Shown: positions 37,440 through 46,627, counted from the first letter of the stretch. The stretch is DNA of 64,000 nt from Paraburkholderia silvatlantica (GCF_003096715.1 NZ_QEOL01000017.1:62001-126000); one strand, 5' to 3'. The notes: generated by a model from the letters alone, not told the origin. Made by a program: numbers and translations.

Positions 37440-38432
37440 GTGTCAAAAGAGAACGCCGAACGAATTCACAAGATCGTGCAGTACATCCGGAAGCGTGGTG
37501 TGGTCACGATTGAAGAGCTCATGGTTGACCTCGAGGTGTCGAGGGCGACGCTGAAAAGGGACTTTGACGTTTTGCGGGATCGGCTCGGGTGCCCTCTCAT
37601 TTGGGATAAGCGCAAACGTGGTTATGTAATCGAGGATGCCCAGCTACCGGGCGGTGGCCCGTTCGAACTTCCCGGCCTTTGGTTCAGTTCATCCGAAGTC
37701 CACGCGCTGCTCACGATGCTGCACCTCCTGCAGGGTGTGCAGCCCGGCTTGCTTGAAGAACACATTGGGCCACTCAAGGCACGTCTTCGCGAGATGCTTG
37801 GGCAAGGTGCGTACTCAGCTAAAACAATCGACCGGCGTGTCAAGCTCATCCATTTCGCCAACCGAAAGGTGGATGCCCGGAATTTCCAGTTGCTGGTTGG
37901 TGCCGTTCTCGACCGCAAGCGCTTATGCATCAGATACTGGAATCGGGAAAAACATGAAGCGACCGAGCGTGAGATCTCACCGATCCAACTCGTGCACTAC
38001 CGGGAAAACTGGTTACTCGACGCGTGGTGCCACGCGCGCGATGCGCTCAGGTCATTCTCGCTGGAGTCGATAGAGTCTGCGTATGTCGTCGACAAGGTTG
38101 CAATCGAGGTCGACGAGTCGACAATGGCGGAACACTTCAAGGGCGGGTACGGAATTTTCGCCGGGAAAGCCTTGCACAAGGCAACGCTGAAATTTTCTGC
38201 TCAACGGGCACAGTGGGTGGCACAGGAAGTGTGGCACAAGAATCAGATCAGCACGTGGATGGACGACGGCAGCTACCTGCTGGAGGTGCCATATTCGAAC
38301 GACCACGAACTCTTGATGGACCTGCTTCGCCATGGCGATCAGGTTGAGGTGCTCGGGCCGCCTGAGCTCCGGAGCAGAATGTTCGGGATTTTGTGCGCCG
38401 CAGCGGAAAAATACCGTACCGACGCGGGGTAG
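37440..38432 (+). CDS. WYL-domain transcriptional regulator of the Shango unit
   Basis: A 330-aa protein. The N-terminus is a DeoR/HTH_11-type winged helix (IHKIVQYIRKRGVVTIEELMVDLEVSRATLKRDFDVLRD), followed by a WYL domain around residues 145-225 (RENWLLDAWCHARDALRSFSLESI) and a WCX-like C-terminal domain. Such regulators commonly control defence operons and may sense nucleic acid. The frame is open upstream, but GTG 37440 is preceded by AGAGGGG, a near-perfect ribosome-binding site, and the HTH starts right after it. The stop codon TAG is part of a perfect inverted repeat (38430-38454). Confidence 0.8.
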   Translation: MSKENAERIHKIVQYIRKRGVVTIEELMVDLEVSRATLKRDFDVLRDRLGCPLIWDKRKRGYVIEDAQLPGGGPFELPGLWFSSSEVHALLTMLHLLQGVQPGLLEEHIGPLKARLREMLGQGAYSAKTIDRRVKLIHFANRKVDARNFQLLVGAVLDRKRLCIRYWNREKHEATEREISPIQLVHYRENWLLDAWCHARDALRSFSLESIESAYVVDKVAIEVDESTMAEHFKGGYGIFAGKALHKATLKFSAQRAQWVAQEVWHKNQISTWMDDGSYLLEVPYSNDHELLMDLLRHGDQVEVLGPPELRSRMFGILCAAAEKYRTDAG

Positions 38433-38454
38433 TGGCTCATTCCGTGAGCCACTA
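38430..38454. terminator. Perfect 10-bp inverted repeat at the end of the WYL regulator gene
   Basis: TAGTGGCTCA and TGAGCCACTA separated by TTCCG. It includes the stop codon. There is no T-run, so it may be a 3' stability hairpin, a rho-dependent terminator structure, or an operator for the genes downstream. Confidence 0.45.
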
Positions 38455-38505
38455 CCTTGGGTACCATGTTTTCCATGCTGGGAGGGGCCCGGCTGGGAGA
38501 TACCA

Positions 38506-38784
38506 ATGCGGATCAATTTCGCACATCTGCGTGAGCGCGCACAGAACGGCGGATGGATTAATTTTGCTGTTTTTGATGCCCGATCGAGTTCAGGTTCAGA
38601 CTCGGACAATGCAATCCTCCTGTCGCAGTTGACGGCACAGGCTCGCGCTAATTCACTAAAAATCGATCAGTCTGCGCTGGCGTATTCCTCGGGCCGGCGC
38701 GTCATGTTCTACGGTAATCCTTCCCTGGTCGAATTTCTCTCGAAAAGTGGTGTTCCGCGCTGGACACACCACATGGATGTTTAA
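38506..38784 (+). CDS. Small hypothetical protein, 92 aa
   Basis: Starts MRINFAHLRERAQNGGWINFAVFDA, preceded by CTGGGAGA at 38494. The protein is soluble and mixed alpha/beta, with a region SLVEFLSKSG near the C-terminus. I do not recognise a family. It lies between the Shango regulator and the next defence operon, followed 20 bases later by another small gene, so the two may be co-transcribed with the helicase-nuclease pair. Confidence 0.6.
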   Translation: MRINFAHLRERAQNGGWINFAVFDARSSSGSDSDNAILLSQLTAQARANSLKIDQSALAYSSGRRVMFYGNPSLVEFLSKSGVPRWTHHMDV

Positions 38785-38804
38785 CCGGATTGGAGAGTTG
38801 AGCG

Positions 38805-38984
38805 ATGGCGAAAAATCCACCGATTGGCGATAACGCACGCCGTGGGGCAGTTCGTGACAGGTCGCAAGTTTATAACCCGGTCACGGAGAACTGGACGAAG
38901 CGCGACCGAGAAACGGGACGGTTCATGGACCAGAAGAAGGACGGCGAACCGTTCAAAGGTGTACGCAAGGAGCCGCGTAAGTAG
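38805..38984 (+). CDS. Small basic hypothetical protein, 59 aa
   Basis: An ATG after GGAGAGTTGAGCG opens a 59-codon frame beginning MAKNPPIGDNARRGAVRDRS, with VYNPVTENWTKRDRETGRF in the middle and FKGVRKEPRK at the end. The sequence is highly charged and Gly/Arg-rich with no membrane segment. Small proteins of this style recur in accessory regions, but I cannot name a function. It lies 221 bases ahead of the helicase-nuclease gene. Confidence 0.6.
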   Translation: MAKNPPIGDNARRGAVRDRSQVYNPVTENWTKRDRETGRFMDQKKDGEPFKGVRKEPRK

Positions 38985-39205
38985 GCAGCCTGACGCGTTA
39001 AGGCGGGTGCTACGCGGTGCCCGCTTGTGCGCCCAGCCGGCATGCGGGGCGAGTTGAAGATCAACTGGCGGCGTGCTGCGACACTCGTGGGAAGCGCTCC
39101 CGGCCGGACGCGACCTGCGAGCGTACGGTTGGACAGTGGCCGAAGAAACGGGGCGGCCGGGGGCTTTCCGTGTGTGAGGTTCCGCATATCAAGGGTTTCG
39201 GGCAA

Positions 39206-42200
39206 ATGAGTCGACAGCAAAAGCGTAGTGAGACAGACATTCTCAACCGGGGATTTCGGGAGCCATTTCTCCTGGCGGGCGACCGCCCGTTCATCAAGCA
39301 TTTGAACTGGTTCACGGGTTTCGGGAAGACGTACACTGCTGCGTTTTTCTCGCTCGAACTGTTCCTCAAGTATCAGGTTGTACCGGTCTTCATCGCACCG
39401 ATGCAATCCCTTGTGAAGGGGTTCGTCGACGATGTCCGAAAGCAAAGTGCATCGAAGAGGGATAACGACGAGGTAAGTCATCTCTTAAAGGAGCGCGGAC
39501 GGGATGTACCGGTATATCTGCTTTACTCTCGCGATTATCATCGCAACGACAAGTCATTTTTTGAGGCCGTCCTGAAACTGCATGATTGGCTAATTCAAAA
39601 TCGTGAAGTGCTGTCAATGGTCGAAGTCGAGGTAGCTCGGGAGCGCTCGGTCGTATCGAAGAGCAACGTTTCCGAGATGCGACGTCGTGCAAACATCTGT
39701 CTCACGTCCAGCTTCCACGATGTCGCGCCCGGCGACGATACATATGAAGACGCAAAGGCGGCATATTTCAAGGCTACATCCAGTGCGCTGTCGTCGGCGG
39801 ACGGCGTTATCAGGCGACTTATCACTTTTTCTGTTGATAACGCGGCCGACAGTTGTTGGCGTGACGTGCTTGACGTGCCACAGGTCGCTGAAATGGTACG
39901 CCGCCTTCAGCCGCTTCAGGCTTTTCTGAAGGACCCTGGAGTGATAGCCGGCACGGCCTCGAAGTCCCAAGTGCAGCAGCAACTCTACGCCTTTGATCCC
40001 GAGCGGGGCTGCAATCGGTGGTTCAGGTTTGAGACGCTGCCCGATTTCCTTGCTGAAATCAATCGGGAGGGCAGCGCACTAGGCAGGTTAATTTCAGGCA
40101 CTAGCGAGCCTGCCAGGGCCGTCGTCTTCCTGGACGAGGAAGAGGATGCCTACTGGTATCAATTCGACGCGCGCAGGTCCGTTGTCAATGCCGCTGGGCG
40201 GCACGACCTGAACGTTGTCATCACTGAATTTTTTGCTTTTCTCGACTTTCGCTGGCCCATTGCCTTCGAGAAAAGCAGCGACAACTTCACCCTGGCCAGC
40301 AAGGTCTATCAGAATCTTGAGATGTTCGCCTCAGTCGCTCCCGCTGTCTGGCGAGAGTATGTCGTGGAGACGTCTTCGAAGAAGGCGCAACACATACCGG
40401 ATCAACGGCGGGTAGAGATTCTTCGTGCCAAGCTCAATGAGAGTTTCCCGGGAGGGAAGGCCGATGATTGGAGTGACTCCGAACTCCTCGAAGTCCTTCA
40501 TCGGTTACTTGATCGCAATGACGGCTATAAGGATTTTGAGAGATTTCGACTGAAGGCAAACATACTTGCCGATTTCCGCACGTATGTCGCGAACCTTGGT
40601 GGTCTGACAGGTTACTCGCAATATCGCGAATTCAAGCGCGTGCGTGCTCTTGTCGTCGACAAAAAATACTTCACGATGAGCCGTTCATCCTACGGTGAAG
40701 TTCTCGACCAGCCTGGCCAGACGTTTTTCACTGCTGAAGCAAGCGTCATGGATACGGAGTTCCTGAGACGCGTCGAGCTAAGTGAGGATACGGCGGGCCA
40801 GACGATCCGGTTGGAGTATCACCAGGGTGACGTTCCAGAATCTGCCTACACACTCTTCAATTATCTGCAACTGGTGCTCTTCATCGCCGGTCGACTCAAT
40901 GTCGAAAGCGGGGAAAAGGAGATCACCTTTTCGCCAGATGACCATGAGCGGTACCCAAACCTTGCACGGTTCCGTGGCGAGGTGCGTAAGCTTTTCAGCA
41001 ACAAAAACACCAAAGATGGCTTTGAAAGCGATACGTTCTCAGATCAGCTACTCACGGATGATTTTTTCTTCGGGGGTACGAAGAGTATTGTGACGCTGGA
41101 GGAAAGTCGCTGGAAGGCCGAAGAGTACAACCTGCCTGCGGATATTAATCTTACCGCGACCATTACTTCCTTGTTGGACACACCTGAAACGGATGTTCTG
41201 AAAGCGTTGGGGCGCAACAATGGCGTGTACCTGATGAGTGCTACTGGCGGTCTCACCGAAGCATCGTCGGGAGCCTTCAACATGGGCGAGTTGCAGCGAG
41301 GGATACTGGCCAGGGGCGGCCAATACGAGAGGATGACTGATGCCGAGACGGATGTCGTGTCGGAACGTGCCAACAATTATCTGGCAAGGCGGGAGCGCCG
41401 CGTCCAGATCATCGATGACGACTCTCCTGTCTCGAGCTTTGAACCTTCCGGTGGATTCAGAGGCTTGCAGCAGCTCGTCCACGAGACTTTTCCCGCGAAG
41501 GGGGAGCCTGGGTACGCTCCGCTGAATGCGTACAAGAGGCACGAAATTGATGGTCTCGTCGCATCGTTGGACAAGCTGCTTTCGACCGAATTGCGCTCGG
41601 GCCTCGTGCTCACACAGACTGTCCAGCGCATACGACCGATACTGCAGAAACTCGCTGGCAATTCCGCAACAGGCATCCGACAGGTCGACGACGACGGACA
41701 TCATTTCGTCATCGCCCCTGTCTTGCCGTTCTACCGGAAGTCAGGGAACCGGGAGCCGGTGACTCTTATTCTTTACACCGCAGCGAGATTTCGCCGGCGT
41801 GATCCGAGGGAGATTGGCGCGGTCCACGAAACAGATGATGCAGGGCAATTTAGCCAGGAACTGATCAATGCGCTTGATATCACGGAGCACAAGGTGCTTT
41901 TGTGGTCTGCATACGGCTCCGCATCACGGGGCCTGGATTTTGTGACAACCGACAAGGGCGTGCGCAAGGACTTTGAACTCTTCTGCCTGCTCAACGATCC
42001 CTACTACACCCAACATACGAACCCGAGCGAGCGGGGGTTCTCGATAGAGATGTTTCAGAGCTATCTTCAGGTTGTGCGAGATACGGAAGAGGGCTGGCCC
42101 GCAATGTCGCGTCGCGACGTACTGTACGACTATTCCCGAAACCGTCGACGACGGCTGCGAAAGGAGCACTATATTGATATCACGCGTACAGTGTTCCAGG

Positions 42201-43315
42201 CTTTGGGCCGTGGCGAACGGTGCCCAGAGGCCAAAATGCCGCCCCAGCATATCTATGTGAGCTCACGCGCGGCGCAGATGGTACATCTTGGCACGCGTTG
42301 CGCCACAGAACTTGTATCGCGAGCATCTCCAGCCCAACGGGAGGTACTTCGGGCTATTGGCGCTCGTAACCTGGATATGCAGTTATTCGATGACGACAAC
42401 GCGCGGCGGCAGCACGTCACAGACAGCCTGAAACGCGCGGTTGCACTCCGCGAATTCACGTCCGATACTCCGGCCCGATTCAGGAGCAGCGACGCGGCCC
42501 GCCAACTCTGGACAAGACTGTTCAGTCCGTCCATGCTTTCGGACCCCGTAAGCTATCTCGAAACGTTGCGAAAGGCCGGTGTGACAAGCGCGTTTGTCGA
42601 CGGCGCATTCCAGTGCATCAGACGACGAGTCGACGTTTATACCCGGGAGGTTTCGAGGGTGGGGGTGACGGAGTCGATTCTGACCGACTCTTTTGATGGA
42701 ACGGACGTCTACAACTGGGTCGAGATGCTAGCGCCGCCGGGCCTTCTGGAGAAGACTGGATCGGTCGGCAAAACGTTGGCGAAGGGCCGAAATGGCTTTC
42801 CTGCGTCAGTTGCAGGCGATGCAGAGCGACTATTCCCTCAGCCATGGTTCGTCACTGAAATCATGAAGGGGTATCTGGCAGAGCTTGAGTTCGAGCGATT
42901 TGTCGAGCAGCAGTTCGGTGTGACGGTTGAGAACAATACCGGCACCGGCCCGATACGCTTCATTGACGTGCGAAACCACCCGCTCGAGGCTGACATATTT
43001 CAGGTCTACGACTACTATCTGGAAGTCGCCGATTCGGACGCCATTGTGGCAGTGGATGTAAAGAACTGGGCACGCATCACGGACCGGCTCAAAAAGGACG
43101 AACTGGAAGCTGAGGCCGTGGCGAAACATCAGCGCATCTCCCAGATTTTCAACGGTAGAACAGTTCATGCCGTGTATCTGAACCTGCACGGCGCCCACAA
43201 GTATCACGTTCAGCGTTCTGCGGAGGGAGGGATCCGGTTCATGTCGTTGTACGTGCATCCTGCTGACGCGTGGATCTACAACGACAATCTGGTCGGTGTC
43301 CTGCTTGCGCGATAG
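39206..43315 (+). CDS. Large helicase with C-terminal PD-(D/E)XK-like nuclease domain
   Basis: A 1369-aa protein. Walker A is TGFGKTYTA near residues 37-45. A DExx-like motif II reads VVFLDEEED near residue 308. Motif III is LMSATGG near 674, and a motif V-like GSASRGLDF is near 906. Long inserts separate these motifs. The C-terminus carries LAELEFERFVEQQFG (about 1222), EADIFQVYDYYLEV and VAVDVKNW (about 1283), which match the E...D...D-x-K layout of a PD-(D/E)XK nuclease. DNA unwinding and cutting is inferred. The frame extends to 39017 without similarity; ATG 39206 was chosen. A 732-aa partner begins 24 bases later. Confidence 0.65.
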   Translation: MSRQQKRSETDILNRGFREPFLLAGDRPFIKHLNWFTGFGKTYTAAFFSLELFLKYQVVPVFIAPMQSLVKGFVDDVRKQSASKRDNDEVSHLLKERGRDVPVYLLYSRDYHRNDKSFFEAVLKLHDWLIQNREVLSMVEVEVARERSVVSKSNVSEMRRRANICLTSSFHDVAPGDDTYEDAKAAYFKATSSALSSADGVIRRLITFSVDNAADSCWRDVLDVPQVAEMVRRLQPLQAFLKDPGVIAGTASKSQVQQQLYAFDPERGCNRWFRFETLPDFLAEINREGSALGRLISGTSEPARAVVFLDEEEDAYWYQFDARRSVVNAAGRHDLNVVITEFFAFLDFRWPIAFEKSSDNFTLASKVYQNLEMFASVAPAVWREYVVETSSKKAQHIPDQRRVEILRAKLNESFPGGKADDWSDSELLEVLHRLLDRNDGYKDFERFRLKANILADFRTYVANLGGLTGYSQYREFKRVRALVVDKKYFTMSRSSYGEVLDQPGQTFFTAEASVMDTEFLRRVELSEDTAGQTIRLEYHQGDVPESAYTLFNYLQLVLFIAGRLNVESGEKEITFSPDDHERYPNLARFRGEVRKLFSNKNTKDGFESDTFSDQLLTDDFFFGGTKSIVTLEESRWKAEEYNLPADINLTATITSLLDTPETDVLKALGRNNGVYLMSATGGLTEASSGAFNMGELQRGILARGGQYERMTDAETDVVSERANNYLARRERRVQIIDDDSPVSSFEPSGGFRGLQQLVHETFPAKGEPGYAPLNAYKRHEIDGLVASLDKLLSTELRSGLVLTQTVQRIRPILQKLAGNSATGIRQVDDDGHHFVIAPVLPFYRKSGNREPVTLILYTAARFRRRDPREIGAVHETDDAGQFSQELINALDITEHKVLLWSAYGSASRGLDFVTTDKGVRKDFELFCLLNDPYYTQHTNPSERGFSIEMFQSYLQVVRDTEEGWPAMSRRDVLYDYSRNRRRRLRKEHYIDITRTVFQALGRGERCPEAKMPPQHIYVSSRAAQMVHLGTRCATELVSRASPAQREVLRAIGARNLDMQLFDDDNARRQHVTDSLKRAVALREFTSDTPARFRSSDAARQLWTRLFSPSMLSDPVSYLETLRKAGVTSAFVDGAFQCIRRRVDVYTREVSRVGVTESILTDSFDGTDVYNWVEMLAPPGLLEKTGSVGKTLAKGRNGFPASVAGDAERLFPQPWFVTEIMKGYLAELEFERFVEQQFGVTVENNTGTGPIRFIDVRNHPLEADIFQVYDYYLEVADSDAIVAVDVKNWARITDRLKKDELEAEAVAKHQRISQIFNGRTVHAVYLNLHGAHKYHVQRSAEGGIRFMSLYVHPADAWIYNDNLVGVLLAR

Positions 43316-43339
43316 TGTACTTACTCGAACATCACAAGT

Positions 43340-45538
43340 ATGCCAATAAGAAACCTTGAGGGATCCGGGGCGGTCGCACGGCTCAGTTCTGTACGGCTTG
43401 ACGTCAGTATTGAAGAGGCGGCGGTTCAGCTGGCGCGGTGGGAAGCATCCCGAGACAGCCTTATCGTTCCTGTCTCCATCGATCTACGGCAATTTGCGGA
43501 AGCGGCGAAGGCAGCTGGTGGCGGGGAGTTGGCTCCCGATTTTTACAGGGACCGAGCACGATACGTTCGTCAGCATATTGCCAGCGAACTTGGGCTGGAC
43601 GAGCGCGCGGCGAGTCGTTTGACTTTCACGATGACGACGAGCGACGCCTGGTATCTGGGCCCCAAGCCGAAACTCAACCGCGAGAGCATGATTGCCGCTG
43701 TTCGCGCGCAACCCGTAAAGTTTGTCGAGCTGATGCTCCAACGGGAGTTGCTGGAGGCAGCCGCGTATGACCCAGAACAGACCTTTGTGACAGGTGGATT
43801 CGGCCCGGGCGTCTATCTGGGTAGCCTGCCGAAGGCGGGTGCACGCAGACTAAATCTCGCGGAAGCGAAGTTCAGGATCCGCCCAAAATATCAGCAGATC
43901 GTTTGTGATTTCATTGCGAAGTCCTTTACGCGAAAGAAGGCTTCACGGAGCAGCACTTCCGCCGAAACGCTTGCCGCCGAAGCCGGAAATGGGTTTCTTA
44001 TTGGCGTTACACGCATTGTCCCGTCAGAGTTCTCTGAAGACGATGCGCGGAAATATCCAATGACGGGCGTGAGCCTGGACTCGGTGAAATTCCGTCAGAC
44101 GCGACTGTACTACCTGAACATCCTGACGGAGTTTGCACTGAGTCTCTTTGAGCGGGCAGGCGTCCCGGCGAATGTGGAGACGTTTGTGGCTACGCATTGC
44201 GTCGATGACGGATATATTCCGCTCGAGCCACTTGCGGGGTTGAAGCGCCCACTTGTCGTGGTGAACGCGACTGAGCAACAGTTGACCGAAGAGGCCTTGG
44301 CCCCGCTGAAGCGAATACCTGAATTCTTTCCAAAATGGACCAGTTCCTTCGGCGAGCGTACGAATTTCACGGCTGGCTCCGTTACGGGCGTCGCCGCTGC
44401 TCCCGCGCAATTGAGCAAGGAAATGAACTATTTGTTTCTCAATGGCGAAGTGGAGCTTGGGAAGACCAGCATCAGGCTGGCTTCCAAGGCAGATGGCTTG
44501 CTACAGGCGAAAGCCGTGGCAGCAAGTGCAGCGTACAACAAGCTGTCGGAGGGCGACTCGGTGGCCGACACCTACACCGAGAAGAAATTTGCCCAGTTGA
44601 TGGAGCAGGAGACTTATGTTGTGGCGATGCAGGGTCTCGATTACGGCCCTGCATCTCTTGAGAGGCTTTCACCCGGTCGCTCAGGCGACGTGACTCTCCA
44701 GGAGGCGTTGAAGCGTTGCCTGGTCGAGCTGTCACTAAAGGAGTGCCTGCTAGGCCAGAAGCCAGTTCCTGCGCCGTCGATGCCCGTAGAGTTGCGCAGT
44801 GGCCATCTAACATTGCTGGCCACACGACGAATTTTTCAACAGGGACGCAAGGCAAAGCAACTTGTTGCCTGCGTGGAGGTTGAACTGACCGCCGACGGGA
44901 TTGCCGTGCGCAGCACCGAAAGATCGCCTTGGTCTCGCGATACGGTGGCCGCACTCGATTTTGTCGATCGCTTCCCGTTCCTGCAGCCTGATGGCAAACA
45001 GATGATTGAGGATGGGCAATTCTGGGTCGTCGATCCAGCGACGGGCGAGCGGCTGACGGCATGGTGGGGGGAGTTCGTCCCTAGAATCATCCTGAACAAT
45101 GCCTATCCGTCCGTCGAATCCGCTCTCGCTGCTCAGGAACCAGGATTGCAACGCAGGCGTGATGCGGGAGAGACGGCGCGTTATTACTCGAAGGGAAGAG
45201 ACTTCAACATGTTGCCGTACTACATGTCGATGTACAGCCCAGATCACCAGATGCGCGGCGAAAAAACAGGAACAAAGATTGCCCTTCAGGACTGCGGGCT
45301 CTTTGTGCGGACATTTGTTCCCCCCGCTGGCGGCATCGTCGGGACGGGGGACGCCCTGTCAGGTATTCGTGATGTGATGGTGTATGGCGCGGACGGAAAA
45401 CAGAAGGTGGGTGACTTGCTGGACCATCGCCTCGTGCGAGTCTACCTTCACACCCTGACAAATGGCGTGCTTGTTGCCGGCGACAACTCGAAAATGAGCA
45501 TTCTGGAAAAGCTCGTGCGTCTGGCACTGGAGAATTGA
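43340..45538 (+). CDS. Unrecognised 732-aa protein, partner of the helicase-nuclease
   Basis: I do not recognise this family. It is soluble, of even composition, without a clear P-loop, transmembrane helix or zinc cluster. Segments that look like structural landmarks are FGPGVYLGSLPKAG near residue 155, LVVVNATEQQ near 310, and a C-terminal block with YYMSMYSPDHQM, LQDCGLFVRTFVP and HTLTNGVLVAGDNSKMS. The order of a helicase-nuclease of more than 1100 aa followed by a protein of about 700 aa recalls DdmDE, where DdmE is a degenerate Argonaute, but I see no conserved Argonaute motif. It starts 24 bases after the helicase-nuclease, so the pair is an operon. Confidence 0.55.
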   Translation: MPIRNLEGSGAVARLSSVRLDVSIEEAAVQLARWEASRDSLIVPVSIDLRQFAEAAKAAGGGELAPDFYRDRARYVRQHIASELGLDERAASRLTFTMTTSDAWYLGPKPKLNRESMIAAVRAQPVKFVELMLQRELLEAAAYDPEQTFVTGGFGPGVYLGSLPKAGARRLNLAEAKFRIRPKYQQIVCDFIAKSFTRKKASRSSTSAETLAAEAGNGFLIGVTRIVPSEFSEDDARKYPMTGVSLDSVKFRQTRLYYLNILTEFALSLFERAGVPANVETFVATHCVDDGYIPLEPLAGLKRPLVVVNATEQQLTEEALAPLKRIPEFFPKWTSSFGERTNFTAGSVTGVAAAPAQLSKEMNYLFLNGEVELGKTSIRLASKADGLLQAKAVAASAAYNKLSEGDSVADTYTEKKFAQLMEQETYVVAMQGLDYGPASLERLSPGRSGDVTLQEALKRCLVELSLKECLLGQKPVPAPSMPVELRSGHLTLLATRRIFQQGRKAKQLVACVEVELTADGIAVRSTERSPWSRDTVAALDFVDRFPFLQPDGKQMIEDGQFWVVDPATGERLTAWWGEFVPRIILNNAYPSVESALAAQEPGLQRRRDAGETARYYSKGRDFNMLPYYMSMYSPDHQMRGEKTGTKIALQDCGLFVRTFVPPAGGIVGTGDALSGIRDVMVYGADGKQKVGDLLDHRLVRVYLHTLTNGVLVAGDNSKMSILEKLVRLALEN

Positions 45539-45872
45539 CGCTATCTCAACCGAGCGGCTATTGCGTACACTGGGTTCGACTCCCTGTCCAGACTTGGTTC
45601 GGCAACTATGATCCACGCCCGAGAGAGTTGTTCGCCTCGATGCCCGGAAAATTGCGCTGCTACTCAGGCAGTTTTTCGTTTGGTCGATTTATGCTTTATT
45701 CTCGTCCGATTGGCCAATTTATGTTTTCTTGATGCGGCGCCTTGCGGCGTAACTACCTATATAGCGGTCACCTTATGCTTTATTCCGAGGACGAGTTATG
45801 GTCAACGGCACACAATCGATTTTTTCCGCAAAGCCGATGTTTTCCGCAAAATCGCATGATGCACCGCCGCAT
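45539..45872. other. Intergenic region with tRNA-T-arm-like motif and TTTCCGCAAA repeats
   Basis: No gene seen. It contains a T-arm-like GGGTTCGACTCCC near 45570 without a surrounding cloverleaf, an AT-rich middle, and two direct copies of TTTCCGCAAA at 45823-45832 and 45841-45850 just before the integrase remnant. It probably marks the end of an integrated element. Confidence 0.45.
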
Positions 45873-46287
45873 TCATTGCGTCGGCCCGACCTTTTCGCCC
45901 CGCCTTTTGCGCACGTAGTGCTCGGTCATCGTCAGCGACTTGTGGCCCAATTGCCGCTGCGCCTGGCGGATGTCACCCGACGAATCTGTCTTGTCCGTCC
46001 CAGCCTTCGCGCGTAGGTCGCGGAACTGGAAGTCGTCTGTCGGTACGCCGGCGCGTGCTCGGACCGCGCTGAATCGCTTCTGAAGGGCGCCAAGCGTCAT
46101 GCGCTCACCCTTCTCGTTGATCACGAGCGCGTGCTGACGACCTTGAGGCCGACCTTCCGCGCACGGGTGCGATCAACAACCGCCCTCAGCTCGCCCACAA
46201 CTTCGATACGAAGCTTCTGCCCCGTCTTCCCCTGGCCGATCGACAGGAAGGCGGGTGGCATCCAGACGGCGACGTCGATGCATCTGT
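45873..46287 (-). pseudogene. Tyrosine recombinase (phage integrase) C-terminal remnant
   Basis: The minus strand encodes LVINEKGERMTLGALQKRF, then FQFRDLRAKAGTD and QRQLGHKSLTMTEHYVR. These are the Arg-helix and GH...Y active-site region of tyrosine recombinases, including the catalytic Tyr. Upstream, another frame adds GQGKTGQKLRIEVVGELRAV, which belongs to the same domain but is separated by a frameshift and stop near 46125. The N-terminal half is missing, and the fragment abuts a phage structural gene. It is a dead integrase. Confidence 0.75.
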
Positions 46288-46599
46288 ATGCCACTTCAAC
46301 TCATCACGCCGCCGGCGGCTGAGCCGCTCATGCTGGACGAGGCGAAGCTGCACCTGCGTATAGACATCGACGACGATGACGCGCTCATTGGAGCGCTGAT
46401 CGCTGCGGCGCGCGACTACGCCGAGGGCGAGACGCACAAGCAGATAGTGTCGGCGCGCTGGAGGCAGGTTCTCGACAGCTTCCCGGGCCCGTCGCTGATA
46501 GGAATCCCCTACGGGCGCCCGTTCACGCTGCCTGGTCACGCGATCTATCTGCAGTGCGCGCCGGTGATGCGGACCGCCAACGTGGACGACGATATTTAG
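46288..46599 (+). pseudogene. Phage head-tail connector protein (gp6/phiE125 gp8-like), N-terminal fragment
   Basis: MPLQLITPPAAEPLMLDEAKLHLRI, followed by DDALIGALIAAARDYAEG and SARWRQVLDSFPG, matches the start of the phage gp6-like head-tail connector family common in Burkholderia prophages. The protein is 103 aa where full ones are about 190, so it is truncated. It stands alone without other structural genes, and its start touches the integrase remnant. It is leftover prophage. Confidence 0.65.
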
Positions 46600-46627
46600 G
46601 CAGACGGATATGCCGAAAGAACTCGAG

